Of a DNA stretch of 52,860 bases, positions 25,108 to 33,302 are shown in pieces. Position numbers and translations under genes: made by a program. The notes beneath the pieces are model-generated. The model was not told where the DNA came from, ran no database searches, and saw nothing but the letters and a program-made list of their open reading frames with translations. The DNA lies in the NCBI GenBank assembly GCA_036375695.1, contig DASVBU010000043.1, forward strand, positions 1 to 52,860. The letters run 5' to 3'. Every line of letters starts with the position of its first letter. Position 1 is the first letter of the stretch. This DNA is from ZC4RG35 sp036375695. Its GTDB lineage: Bacteria; Actinomycetota; Acidimicrobiia; Spongiisociales; ZC4RG35.

Positions 25108-26069
25108 CGGTCACCGCCGAGACCGTGGCTCCGGTCCGACCCAAGGAGCCGGTCGGGCCCAAGCTGTTCCGGCTCGGGACAACCCTGGTCATCCTCCTCC
25201 CGGTCATCTGGGGTGCCATGGGCCTCGAGTTGACCTGGGAACGGATTCTCAACGCCCCCACGGACACGTGGAACCTCCTTCGGCTCATGGTCCCACCCGA
25301 GCTGTCCGCCGAGGTGGTGCAGCGGGCCATGCCCAAGGTCATGGAGTCGCTGTTCATCGCCTGGATCGGCACCATGATCGCGGCTGCCTTCTCGCTGGCG
25401 CTGGCGGTGCTGGGGGCGCGCAACATCTCGAACCGGATGGTCAGTGGGGCCATCCAGAGCCTGTTCGTGGTCATCCGCGCCTTCCCCGAGCTGCTGCTGG
25501 CGATGATCCTCATCCCCATCACGGGGCTGGGAGCCTTCACCGCGGTCCTCGCCATCGGGATCCACTCCATCGGCACCCTCGGCAAGCTCACCTCGGAGGC
25601 CATCGAGGGCATCGACCCCGGCCCCGTCGAGGCGATGGCCAGCGTGGGCGGCGGCCGGCTCGCCCAGATCAGGTTCGGGGCGCTGCCGCAGGTGATGCCC
25701 GTGATCGTCGCCTACTGGCTCTACCGGTTCGAGGTGAACATCCGGGCCTCGGCCGTCCTCGGCGTGATCGGGGCGGGCGGCATCGGTCTGGAGCTGGTCC
25801 AGCAGATGCAGTTCCACAACTACCAGCGCGTCGGCACGGTCCTGTTCCTCACCATCGTGGTGGTGCTGATCATCGACATGATCTCGGCCCGACTCCGCCG
25901 CCGCATCATCACCGGTCGCAGGGAGCCGGGGCCGCTGGCCACCTTCAAGACGGCGGGGGCGCTGCAGAGGATCGGCATGCTGGTGTTGGCCGCCGCGGGC
26001 ATCGCCACCCTGGTGTTCCTGCTGGTCCAACTCCAGACACCGGTCGAAGATGTCTTCCCTCGCCCGTAG
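25104..26069 (+). CDS. phnE: Phosphonate-type ABC permease, second subunit
   Basis: 321 aa from GTG overlapping the previous stop (GTGTGA). About seven helices; the ATPase-contact loop is EAMASVGGGRLAQIRFGALPQV, followed by FEVNIRASAVLGVIGAGGIG, the PhnE signature. It pairs with the preceding permease as a heterodimer. Its end overlaps the dgt start by 20 bp. Confidence 0.92.
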   Translation: MTVTAETVAPVRPKEPVGPKLFRLGTTLVILLPVIWGAMGLELTWERILNAPTDTWNLLRLMVPPELSAEVVQRAMPKVMESLFIAWIGTMIAAAFSLALAVLGARNISNRMVSGAIQSLFVVIRAFPELLLAMILIPITGLGAFTAVLAIGIHSIGTLGKLTSEAIEGIDPGPVEAMASVGGGRLAQIRFGALPQVMPVIVAYWLYRFEVNIRASAVLGVIGAGGIGLELVQQMQFHNYQRVGTVLFLTIVVVLIIDMISARLRRRIITGRREPGPLATFKTAGALQRIGMLVLAAAGIATLVFLLVQLQTPVEDVFPRP

Positions 26070-27051
26070 GACGCGCACGGAGCGGGAGCGGCTGGAGCAC
26101 GAGCTGCTCTCGGATCTGGCCACCAAGTCCGACGAGTCGCGCGGCCGGGAGGAGGACGAGGAGCCCGACGAGTTCCGCACCGCGTTCGAGCGTGATCGGG
26201 ACCGGGTGATCCACTCCAAGGCGTTCCGCCGTCTCAAGCACAAGACCCAGGTGTTCCTCAATCCCGACGGCGACCACTTCGTCACCCGGATGACCCACAC
26301 CATCCAGGTGACCCAGGTGGGAAGGGCCATAGCCCGGGCGCTCGGCCTCAACGAGGACCTCACCGAGGCCATCTGCCTGGCCCACGACGTAGGGCATTCG
26401 CCGTTCGGGCACACAGGGGAGGACGCCCTGACTCCGCTCGTCGAGGGCGAGTGGCTCCACTCGGCCCACGGTGTCCGCACCGTCTCCCTGCTCGAGCCCC
26501 TCAACCTCACCTGGGAGGTGCGCGACGGGATCCGTGCCCACTCCTGGAAGATCGACCCGCCGCCGGCGACACCGGAGGGCTGGGTGTGCCGATACGCCGA
26601 CCGGATCGCCTACCTCACCCACGACGTCGCCGATGCCCTGCGCGCCGGTGTCATCGAGTACCGGGAGCTGCCCATGCCGGCCCTGACCACCTTCGGGGCC
26701 ACCGCCCGGGAGTGGATCGGGTCGATGGTGGGGGCGGTGATCGAGCACTCCTACGAGACCGGGCAGGTGGGGATGCGCCCCGAGGAGTTGGAGGTGATGG
26801 GCCTCCTCCGCGATTTCATGTTCGAGAGGGTCTATCTCGGCCCGGAGTCCCAGGCCCAGAAGGAGAAGGCGGTCATGGTCATCCAGGACCTGGTCCGGTA
26901 CTACTCGGAGCATCCCGAGCAGGTGCCCGACTCGTACAGCGTCCCGGAGGCCGACCCATTGACCCGGGCGATCGACTACGTGGCGGGAATGACCGACCGT
27001 TTCGCCCTCCGCACCCACGACCGTCTCTACCGCCCGACCCTGTTGGACTGA
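26050..27051 (+). CDS. dgt: dGTP triphosphohydrolase
   Basis: 333 aa HD-domain enzyme converting dGTP to deoxyguanosine and triphosphate. The HD residues lie in RMTHTIQV and LAHDVGHSPFGH; the N-terminal AFRRLKHKTQVF and late YADRIAYLTHDV complete the Dgt-type pattern. Actinobacterial members control dNTP pools. The start lies inside the end of phnE; no separate promoter is visible. Repeat copy E follows immediately after the stop. Confidence 0.95.
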   Translation: MSSLARRTRTERERLEHELLSDLATKSDESRGREEDEEPDEFRTAFERDRDRVIHSKAFRRLKHKTQVFLNPDGDHFVTRMTHTIQVTQVGRAIARALGLNEDLTEAICLAHDVGHSPFGHTGEDALTPLVEGEWLHSAHGVRTVSLLEPLNLTWEVRDGIRAHSWKIDPPPATPEGWVCRYADRIAYLTHDVADALRAGVIEYRELPMPALTTFGATAREWIGSMVGAVIEHSYETGQVGMRPEELEVMGLLRDFMFERVYLGPESQAQKEKAVMVIQDLVRYYSEHPEQVPDSYSVPEADPLTRAIDYVAGMTDRFALRTHDRLYRPTLLD

Positions 27052-27114
27052 GCCCCCTACCCCCGCCTTCGGCGGCGGTACCTTCCCCCGGCCTCCGTCC
27101 GGGGGACTGATCCT
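27052..27114 (-). repeat. Two-stem intergenic repeat, copy E
   Basis: On the minus strand it reads AGGATCAGTCCCCC, a first stem (CCCCCGG / CCGGGGG), AAGGTACCGCC, a second stem (GCC-GAA-GGC) and GGGGGTAGGGGGC. It abuts the dgt stop in the orientation opposite to copies A and C. Confidence 0.7.
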
Positions 27115-27161
27115 GCTCTCCTGCATTGATTACGTCGGTGATCGTTAACCTGACCCGGCCC

Positions 27162-28049
27162 ATGCTCGTCTTCGAGGACCTGCACAAGTCGTACGGTGAC
27201 ATCCGGGCCCTGGATGGCTGCTCCTTCCAGGTGGCGCCGGGCAGGATGCTCGGCTTCCTGGGGCCGAACGGGGCCGGGAAGACCACGGCGATGCGGACCG
27301 TCTTCGGCCTCGTCCGCCCCGACTCTGGCCGCGTCCTCTGGAACGGCGATCCGGTGGAGAAGGAGACGGCGAGCCGGTTCGGGTACATGCCCGAGCAGCG
27401 CGGCCTCTATCCCAAGATGCGGATCCGGGACATGCTGGTCTACGTCGGCCGGCTCCACGGCATGTCCAACACCGCCGCCGGAAACAGCGCAGATCTTTGG
27501 CTGGAGCGTCTCGGCCTGACCGAGCGGGCCCTCGACCGCGTCGAGGCACTCTCTCACGGCAACCAGCAGCGGGTTCAGCTGGCGGCAGCGCTGGTCCACG
27601 ACCCGGATGTGATGCTCCTCGACGAGCCATTCAGTGGTCTGGACCCCATCGCCGTCGACACCATGTCCGAGATCCTCCGGGACGCGGCGCGACTGGGGAA
27701 AGCCGTCGTCTTCAGCTCCCACCAACTCGACCTGGTCGAGGACCTCTGCGACGACGTGGCCATCATCCACAAGGGGCGGGTCGTGGTCGAGGGCGACGTC
27801 AAGGCCCTGAAGGAGGCGTCGCCATACCGGCGCCTCGAGATCGACTTCGACGGGGAAATCGGCGAGCTCACCCGATCGATCGACGGCATCCACGACATCT
27901 CGAGCCTCGATGGCCATCACCGCTTGACCGTCGACGCCGGAACCGACATCCGGCCGTTCCTCGCCCGGGCCCAGGATTCGGGGCATCTGCGCAGCTTCTC
28001 GTACACGGCCCCGTCGCTGTCCGACCTGTTCCGGGAGGCGGTGGGATGA
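27162..28049 (+). CDS. ABC transporter ATP-binding protein (NatA-like)
   Basis: 295 aa. Walker A GPNGAGKTT (about 36-44), signature LSHGNQQRVQ, Walker B VMLLDEPFSGLDP, the switch His in SSHQLD, then a C-terminal domain of about 80 residues. With the following permease it resembles the NatAB/ABC-2 exporters of Na+ or drugs; substrate unknown. ATG 27162 is favoured because homology starts there and TAACCT lies 11 nt upstream. The stop overlaps the next ATG by 4 nt. Confidence 0.9.
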   Translation: MLVFEDLHKSYGDIRALDGCSFQVAPGRMLGFLGPNGAGKTTAMRTVFGLVRPDSGRVLWNGDPVEKETASRFGYMPEQRGLYPKMRIRDMLVYVGRLHGMSNTAAGNSADLWLERLGLTERALDRVEALSHGNQQRVQLAAALVHDPDVMLLDEPFSGLDPIAVDTMSEILRDAARLGKAVVFSSHQLDLVEDLCDDVAIIHKGRVVVEGDVKALKEASPYRRLEIDFDGEIGELTRSIDGIHDISSLDGHHRLTVDAGTDIRPFLARAQDSGHLRSFSYTAPSLSDLFREAVG

Positions 28050-29245
28050 GACGACTCGGTCTGGTCGCGATGAGGGAGATGCGGGAGGGTCTCCGGTCGA
28101 AGACCTTCTTGATCACAACCGCGATCACCATCCTGATCGTCGCCGCCATCGTGGTGGTGCCACGGCTGCTGGAGGGTGGGGCAGACCACTACACCGTAGG
28201 GCTCGTGGGTGACGGCGGCGCCGAGATCGTCGACGCCGCCGTGCGCCTCGGCAATGCCAATGTCGAGGATGGCGACGAGCCTGCAGTGGAGATCGAGACC
28301 ACCACATTCGCCACCCGCGAGGAGGCGATCGCCGCTCTCGAATCGGGTGACGTCGGCGTGGTCCTCGTCGACGACTCCGAGGTGGTGGTCCAGACCCTCG
28401 GCATCACCGGTTCCGGGGTCACCAGCCTGCTCCAGCAGGCCGCCGCAGCTCGCGCCCTCGAGCAGGCGCTGGAGGAACACGGCGAGGTCGCCGCCGTGGT
28501 CATCGAGACGCTGACCTCCGACCCGCTCGAGGTGAGCACGCCCCAGGGCGACGACGAGGCCGGTGGGAGCGAACGGTTCCTGGTGGCCCAGGCGGGCATG
28601 TTCCTCCTCTACATGGCGGTCCTCGTCTATGGCTCCTGGATCCTGACCGGGGTCACCGAAGAGAAGTCGAGCCGGGTGGTCGAGGTCCTGCTCTCGGCGG
28701 TTCACCCGTGGCAGCTGCTCGGCGGCAAGGTGCTCGGGATCGGCACTCTCGGTCTGGCGCAGTTCGTGATCACCATCCTCGTTGCGCTCGGCGCGATCCG
28801 TTATGCGGGCATCGAGATCCCGTCACTCGACCCGATCTTGATCGCCAACCTGGTGCTCTGGTTCGTCCTCGGATTCCTGGTGTTCGCCGTCCTCTTCGGC
28901 GCCGCCGGTTCATTGGCCTCCCGTACCGAGGACGCCCAGGGCGTGGCCATGCCGATGTCGATGATCGCCGTCGCCGGCCTGTTCCTCTCGTTCGCCGTCC
29001 TCGAGGATCCCGACGGGACCCTGGCGGTGGTCGGGAGCCTCATCCCCCTCACCGCCCCGTTCGTGGTCCCCGTGAGGGTGGCCATGGACAGCATCCCCGG
29101 CTGGCAGTTCATCCTGGCGGTCGCCATAGCCCTGGTGGGCATCGGCCTGCTGGTCCGTGTCGCCGGCCGCATCTACTCCGGCGCCTTGCTCCGCATCGGC
29201 ACGCGTACCAAGCTCCGCGAGGCCTGGCGCGGCGCCGACCAATGA
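28046..29245 (+). CDS. ABC-2 type permease with extracytoplasmic domain (NatB-like)
   Basis: 399 aa. One N-terminal helix (about residues 20-42), a soluble extracytoplasmic domain of about 140 residues, then five or six helices beginning FLVAQAGMFLLYMAV, with the conserved TGVTEEKSSRVVEVLLSAV loop. This topology defines the NatB/YhaP group of ABC-2 permeases. It is coupled to the ATPase by ATGA and overlaps the crotonase start in the same way. Confidence 0.9.
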   Translation: MRRLGLVAMREMREGLRSKTFLITTAITILIVAAIVVVPRLLEGGADHYTVGLVGDGGAEIVDAAVRLGNANVEDGDEPAVEIETTTFATREEAIAALESGDVGVVLVDDSEVVVQTLGITGSGVTSLLQQAAAARALEQALEEHGEVAAVVIETLTSDPLEVSTPQGDDEAGGSERFLVAQAGMFLLYMAVLVYGSWILTGVTEEKSSRVVEVLLSAVHPWQLLGGKVLGIGTLGLAQFVITILVALGAIRYAGIEIPSLDPILIANLVLWFVLGFLVFAVLFGAAGSLASRTEDAQGVAMPMSMIAVAGLFLSFAVLEDPDGTLAVVGSLIPLTAPFVVPVRVAMDSIPGWQFILAVAIALVGIGLLVRVAGRIYSGALLRIGTRTKLREAWRGADQ

Positions 29246-30051
29246 GCTTCGCCCATGTCGAGATAGAGACCTCCGGGCCGGTGGCCACGATCTGGCTCAA
29301 CCGTCCGGAGAAGCTCAACGCCATGTCGGAGGACATCTGGGCCGACTTCCCTGCTGCAGTGGAGCAGGTCGAGCGGGACGGAGCCACCCGGGCAGTCGTG
29401 ATCGCCGGACGTGGCGGGGCATTCACGGCGGGCATCGACGTCACCTTCCTCGCCTCGCTCAGCCCGCAGGCCGAGTCACAGGCGGCAGCGGCCCGGACGA
29501 TCCACGAGACGGTGCTCCGTCTCCAGGGGACCTTCAATCGGATCGCCCAGTCGCCACTCCCGTTCATCGCCGCCGTCCACGGCTACTGCCTCGGGGCCGG
29601 AATGAGCCTGATCACGGCCTGTGACCTCCGGGTCGCCTCCAGGGATGCCGTCTTCTCGATCCGGGAGACGAAGATGGGCCTTGCCGCCGACGTGGGCGTG
29701 CTGCAGCGTCTCCCCTCGATCGTCGGCGACGCCGTGACCGCCGAGATGGCCTTCACCGGCGACGACTTCGACGCCGAATGGGCATTCCGAAACGGTCTCG
29801 TCTCTTCGATCCACGACGACGCCGAAGCGGCATTCGCCGCGGCCCGGGACCTGGCCGAGCGGATCGCGGTCAACTCCCCCCTCGTCCTCGAGGGCGTGAA
29901 GCGGATGATCCAGGCGAACCGTGGCCGGACCCTGGCCGAGGCCCTGGAGCTCATGGCCGTCTGGAACTCCGGCCGGCTCGTCTCCAACGACATGGCCGAG
30001 GCCCTCGACGCCTTCTTCTCCAAGCGGCCGCCTCGCTACACAGGCACCTGA
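29242..30051 (+). CDS. Enoyl-CoA hydratase/isomerase, dienoyl-CoA isomerase-like
   Basis: 269-aa crotonase. The oxyanion-hole segments are AFTAGIDV and HGYCLGAGMSL. The block RETKMGLAADVGVLQRLP resembles the delta(3,5)-delta(2,4)-dienoyl-CoA isomerase (ECH1), including the Glu and Asp eight residues apart. The third acidic residue I recall for ECH1, in the segment equivalent to GAGMSL, is Ser here, so the exact reaction is uncertain. The ATG overlaps the preceding permease stop, so it shares a transcript with the ABC pair; the functional reason is not evident. Confidence 0.87.
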   Translation: MSFAHVEIETSGPVATIWLNRPEKLNAMSEDIWADFPAAVEQVERDGATRAVVIAGRGGAFTAGIDVTFLASLSPQAESQAAAARTIHETVLRLQGTFNRIAQSPLPFIAAVHGYCLGAGMSLITACDLRVASRDAVFSIRETKMGLAADVGVLQRLPSIVGDAVTAEMAFTGDDFDAEWAFRNGLVSSIHDDAEAAFAAARDLAERIAVNSPLVLEGVKRMIQANRGRTLAEALELMAVWNSGRLVSNDMAEALDAFFSKRPPRYTGT

Positions 30052-30162
30052 TAGGGACTTCCGTCCCGGTCCAAGTGACTTTGGCCCCTCGTGGCGCCAT
30101 GCCCCCTATGGCGATGATCAGCGTGTTGGCAGAGCGTCAACACGAAGACGGGAGGTCTTCAG

Positions 30163-30699
30163 ATGTCATCCATCCTCGAAAGAGAGCGCATCAGGACAGA
30201 GGCAAGCCCCGCCAAGAAGAGCACCCTCCTCCTGGTCGCAGCATTGGTCGCATTCGCCGTCGGCATCGGCTCGTTCGCCGGTGGAGTTTTCGGAGCCTGG
30301 TACACCTGGGATCAGGCAGCCGAGCAGAACATCACGACACCGGAAGATGCCCGGATCCCCAACGCCGCTGTCCGTGGCCCGCTGACGATGTGGGCCCAGT
30401 CCGACATCATCACCCATCATCAGCTGGATCGGACGGGCGGTCTGTACTACTCCGAGATGCCCCGCCAGGTTCCCCAGCTCGACGAGAACGGCGATCCCGT
30501 CCTCGACGGGAACGGTGAGCCGGTGATGGTTCCCAACGAAGCCCGTGCCTCTTGGCTGGACGCAACGACGCTGACCACGGCGCTCAACCTCGGCATCATC
30601 TCCTACGCCCTGGCGGCGATGGCGATGGCCGTCGGAGCGACGCTGACCCTGGTCGGGTACGTCTTCCTCAGGATCCGCCGCAGAGCCGTCCTCCTCTGA
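30163..30699 (+). CDS. Hypothetical membrane protein with two transmembrane segments
   Basis: 178 aa. A charged N-terminus of about 20 residues, a helix at about 21-43, an external domain (about 45-135) with WYTWDQAAEQNITTP and an acidic stretch DENGDPVLDGNGEPV, a second helix at about 140-168, and a basic tail RIRRR. The topology predicts both ends in the cytoplasm. GGGAGG at 30151-30156 sets the start. I do not recognise the family. It is transcribed alone, with a strong terminator behind it. Confidence 0.8.
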   Translation: MSSILERERIRTEASPAKKSTLLLVAALVAFAVGIGSFAGGVFGAWYTWDQAAEQNITTPEDARIPNAAVRGPLTMWAQSDIITHHQLDRTGGLYYSEMPRQVPQLDENGDPVLDGNGEPVMVPNEARASWLDATTLTTALNLGIISYALAAMAMAVGATLTLVGYVFLRIRRRAVLL

Positions 30700-30720
30700 A
30701 GGCTCCCGGGTAGGGAGGTC

Positions 30721-30750
30721 GAGGGAGGGACGCAAGTCCCTCCCTCGTTT
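30721..30750 (+). terminator. Rho-independent terminator
   Basis: Perfect 11-bp stem GAGGGAGGGAC / GTCCCTCCCTC with a GCAA tetraloop, followed by GTTTC, 22 nt after the stop of the membrane protein. Confidence 0.8.
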
Positions 30751-30797
30751 CATGTGCGTAGTTGTGCGACAGCCGCCCCGATGGCAACAATCCCCGG

Positions 30798-32195
30798 ATG
30801 CCGTCCGATGCCGCCTTCGACGTCACCGTGTTAGGCGCGGGGCCCAATGGTCTCGCCGCCGCCATCGAGATGGCCCGCAATGGCCGGAAGGTGCTCCTGG
30901 TCGAGGGCTCGGACCGGATCGGAGGTGGCGCCCGGACCGAAGAGTTGACGCTTCCGGGATACCTCCACGACGTCTGCTCGGCAATCCATCCCACCGGCGC
31001 CGCGTCGCCGTATTTCAAAGAGATCGGGCTCGAGGTCGAGTGGATCCACCCGACGATCCCCCTGGCCCATCCCCTCGATGGGGGCCGCGCAGTCGCCCTG
31101 TTCCCGTCGCTCGACGACACCGCCCAGCAGTTCGGGGAAGATGCCGACCGCTACCGCAGGTTCATGGGGCCCATCGTGGAAGGGATCGACGACGTGCTCG
31201 ACGTCGTCCTCCGCCCGATCCGCATCCCGCCCCCGAAAATCGGCGCCTCCCTGAAGACATTGCTGATGGGTGGCCCACCCGCGGCCACCCTGGCGATGCG
31301 TTTCTCCACCATGGAGGCGAGGGCGCTCCTGGGAGGCCTCTCCGCCCACGCCATCGCTCCTTTCGGGGCCCTGGCGACGGCCGGCGTGGGTGTGGTGCTC
31401 GGCGCCCTGGCCCATGTCGCCGGATGGCCGCTGGTGCGTGGCGGATCGGCGGGGATCGCCGGCGCCCTCGCCGAGCGGCTCACCTCCCTGGGTGGCGTCA
31501 TCGAGACCGGGAAGCCCGTATCCCGGGTGGAGGAGCTCCCGGGCGAGGTCCACCTCCTCGATGTGATGCCGCCGGCGGCGAGGTCGATGGCGGTGACCCG
31601 TATCTCCGGGTCGGCGTCGCGGCGTCTCCGTTCGTGGCGGCCCGGTCCCGGGGTGTTCAAGATCGACTACGCCCTCGACGGGCCCGTCCCCTGGGCGGAC
31701 CCGCTCAGCGGCCAGGCAGGGACCGTGCACGTCGGCGGGACCTGGGAGGAGATCCGCGAAGCGGAGTCGCAGGTCATGTCGGGGGGTCACCCGGAGCGCC
31801 CCTTCGTCCTGGTGGCGCAGCAGTCGCTCTTCGACCGGACCCGTGCTCCCGAGGGGAAGCACACCCTCTGGGCCTACTGCCACGTGCCCAACGGCTCCAC
31901 GGTGGACATGACCGGGGCGATCGAAGACCAGATCGAGCGGTTCGCCCCCGGATTCCGCGAGGTGGTGGCCCACCGATCGGTGATGACCACGCGGGACTAC
32001 ACCGCCCACAACCCGAACCTGATCGGTGGCGACATTGGGGGCGGTCGCTTCGGGATCGGGAAGGTCCTCCAGTTCGGGCTCCGTCGCCCCTACGACCTCG
32101 GCGGTGGTGTCTACCTGTGCTCGTCGGCCACGCCACCGGGTGCAGGGGTCCATGGGATGTGCGGCTACGCCGCGGCGCGGGCTGCGCTCGCCTAG
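30798..32195 (+). CDS. Phytoene dehydrogenase-related FAD oxidoreductase
   Basis: 465 aa. The N-terminal FAD-binding motif is VLGAGPNGLAAAIEMARNGRKVLLVEG (first Gly near residue 12), followed by IGGGARTEE. The C-terminus has GGDIGGGRFG and CSSATPPGAGVHGMCGYAAA, the second FAD-contact block of the CrtI/PYROXD2-like group. No carotenoid synthesis genes are nearby, so the substrate is unknown. AACAAT ends 6 nt before ATG. The stop overlaps the convergent fabH end by 4 bp. Confidence 0.87.
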   Translation: MPSDAAFDVTVLGAGPNGLAAAIEMARNGRKVLLVEGSDRIGGGARTEELTLPGYLHDVCSAIHPTGAASPYFKEIGLEVEWIHPTIPLAHPLDGGRAVALFPSLDDTAQQFGEDADRYRRFMGPIVEGIDDVLDVVLRPIRIPPPKIGASLKTLLMGGPPAATLAMRFSTMEARALLGGLSAHAIAPFGALATAGVGVVLGALAHVAGWPLVRGGSAGIAGALAERLTSLGGVIETGKPVSRVEELPGEVHLLDVMPPAARSMAVTRISGSASRRLRSWRPGPGVFKIDYALDGPVPWADPLSGQAGTVHVGGTWEEIREAESQVMSGGHPERPFVLVAQQSLFDRTRAPEGKHTLWAYCHVPNGSTVDMTGAIEDQIERFAPGFREVVAHRSVMTTRDYTAHNPNLIGGDIGGGRFGIGKVLQFGLRRPYDLGGGVYLCSSATPPGAGVHGMCGYAAARAALA

Positions 32196-33169
32196 AACTG
32201 GATAGCGGCCGCGGCCCAGTGGAACCCGGCGCCGAAGGCGGTGAGGATCACCAGATCGCCGGCGGCGATCCGGCCGGCACCGACCGCTTCCCATAGCGCG
32301 AACGGGACCGTGGCAGATCCGATGTTCCCGTATTCCTCGATGTTCACGTAGACCTTCTCGTCGGAGAGCCCGAGCTTCGAGGTGACGGCATCGATGATGC
32401 GCCGATTGGCCTGATGGGGGATGACCAAGGCGACCTCCGAGAGCGATCGGCCGACCTTCTCCAGCACCTGGAGCGATGCCTCGCTCATGCGGCGGACGGC
32501 TTCAGTGAAGACCCTGCGGCCGTCCATGACGAGACGGTTGAAGTCGCCGTTGGCCAGGGTCTGGGCGTTGAACGGGTTGCGGGTGCCGCCGGCGGCGAGG
32601 GTGAGGATCCCGGAGGATGCGCCGTCGGTGCCGCTCACCGCTCCGAGCACCGACGCCCGCCCGGGCCCCGGCCCCATGACCACCGCACCCGCCCCGTCCC
32701 CGAAGAGGACGGCGGTGGCGCGGTCCTCCCACGAGATGAGACGTGTGATCACCTCGACCCCGATCACGAGCATGTTCCGTGTGCCGGTGGCGATCCGGCT
32801 GGCGGCGACGTCCACGGCCTGGATGAAGCCGGCGCAGCCGCTGCCGCCCAGGTCGTAGGTCGGGATGTTGCGACAGCCGAGTCGGTCCTGGACGAGGGCC
32901 GCGGTGTCCGGGGTGATCATCTCCGGCGTGTCGGTGGCGAGGACGATCTCGTCGATGTCGCCCGGCTCCATGCCGGCGTCGGCCAGTGCCTTCAGGGAGG
33001 CCTCCAGCGCCAGGTCCAGGGTCGCCTGGTCGTCGGCGGCGAACCGTCGGCGCTTGATCCCCGTGCGCTGCGTGATCCACTCGTCGCTGGTGTCGAGACG
33101 CGCCGCCCAGTCGTCATTGGTGAAGATGCGCTCCGGGACGTATCCCCCGAACCCCAAGATCGCCGCCAT
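32192..33169 (-). CDS. fabH: 3-oxoacyl-ACP synthase III
   Basis: 325 aa. It starts fatty-acid synthesis by condensing an acyl-CoA with malonyl-ACP. The triad is visible: Cys in LGGSGCAGF (about residue 111), His in VIPHQAN and Asn in EEYGNIGSATVP. The C-terminal GAGFHWAAAAIQF is typical. TAAGGT (33179-33184, minus strand) ends 9 nt before the ATG. No acpP or fabF is near. Confidence 0.94.
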   Translation of the reverse strand: MAAILGFGGYVPERIFTNDDWAARLDTSDEWITQRTGIKRRRFAADDQATLDLALEASLKALADAGMEPGDIDEIVLATDTPEMITPDTAALVQDRLGCRNIPTYDLGGSGCAGFIQAVDVAASRIATGTRNMLVIGVEVITRLISWEDRATAVLFGDGAGAVVMGPGPGRASVLGAVSGTDGASSGILTLAAGGTRNPFNAQTLANGDFNRLVMDGRRVFTEAVRRMSEASLQVLEKVGRSLSEVALVIPHQANRRIIDAVTSKLGLSDEKVYVNIEEYGNIGSATVPFALWEAVGAGRIAAGDLVILTAFGAGFHWAAAAIQF

Positions 33170-33302
33170 CTGGGGAACACCTTAGAGAATCACCGGCCTC
33201 TGGTGTCGATTCCAGGTCGTCGGGCGCCGTCGAGGTCCCGAAGGGGGGAAACCCCTGGCTGGTAACCTCCGGTGACGGTACGCCCCACCCCGTCGTTAGG
33301 AC

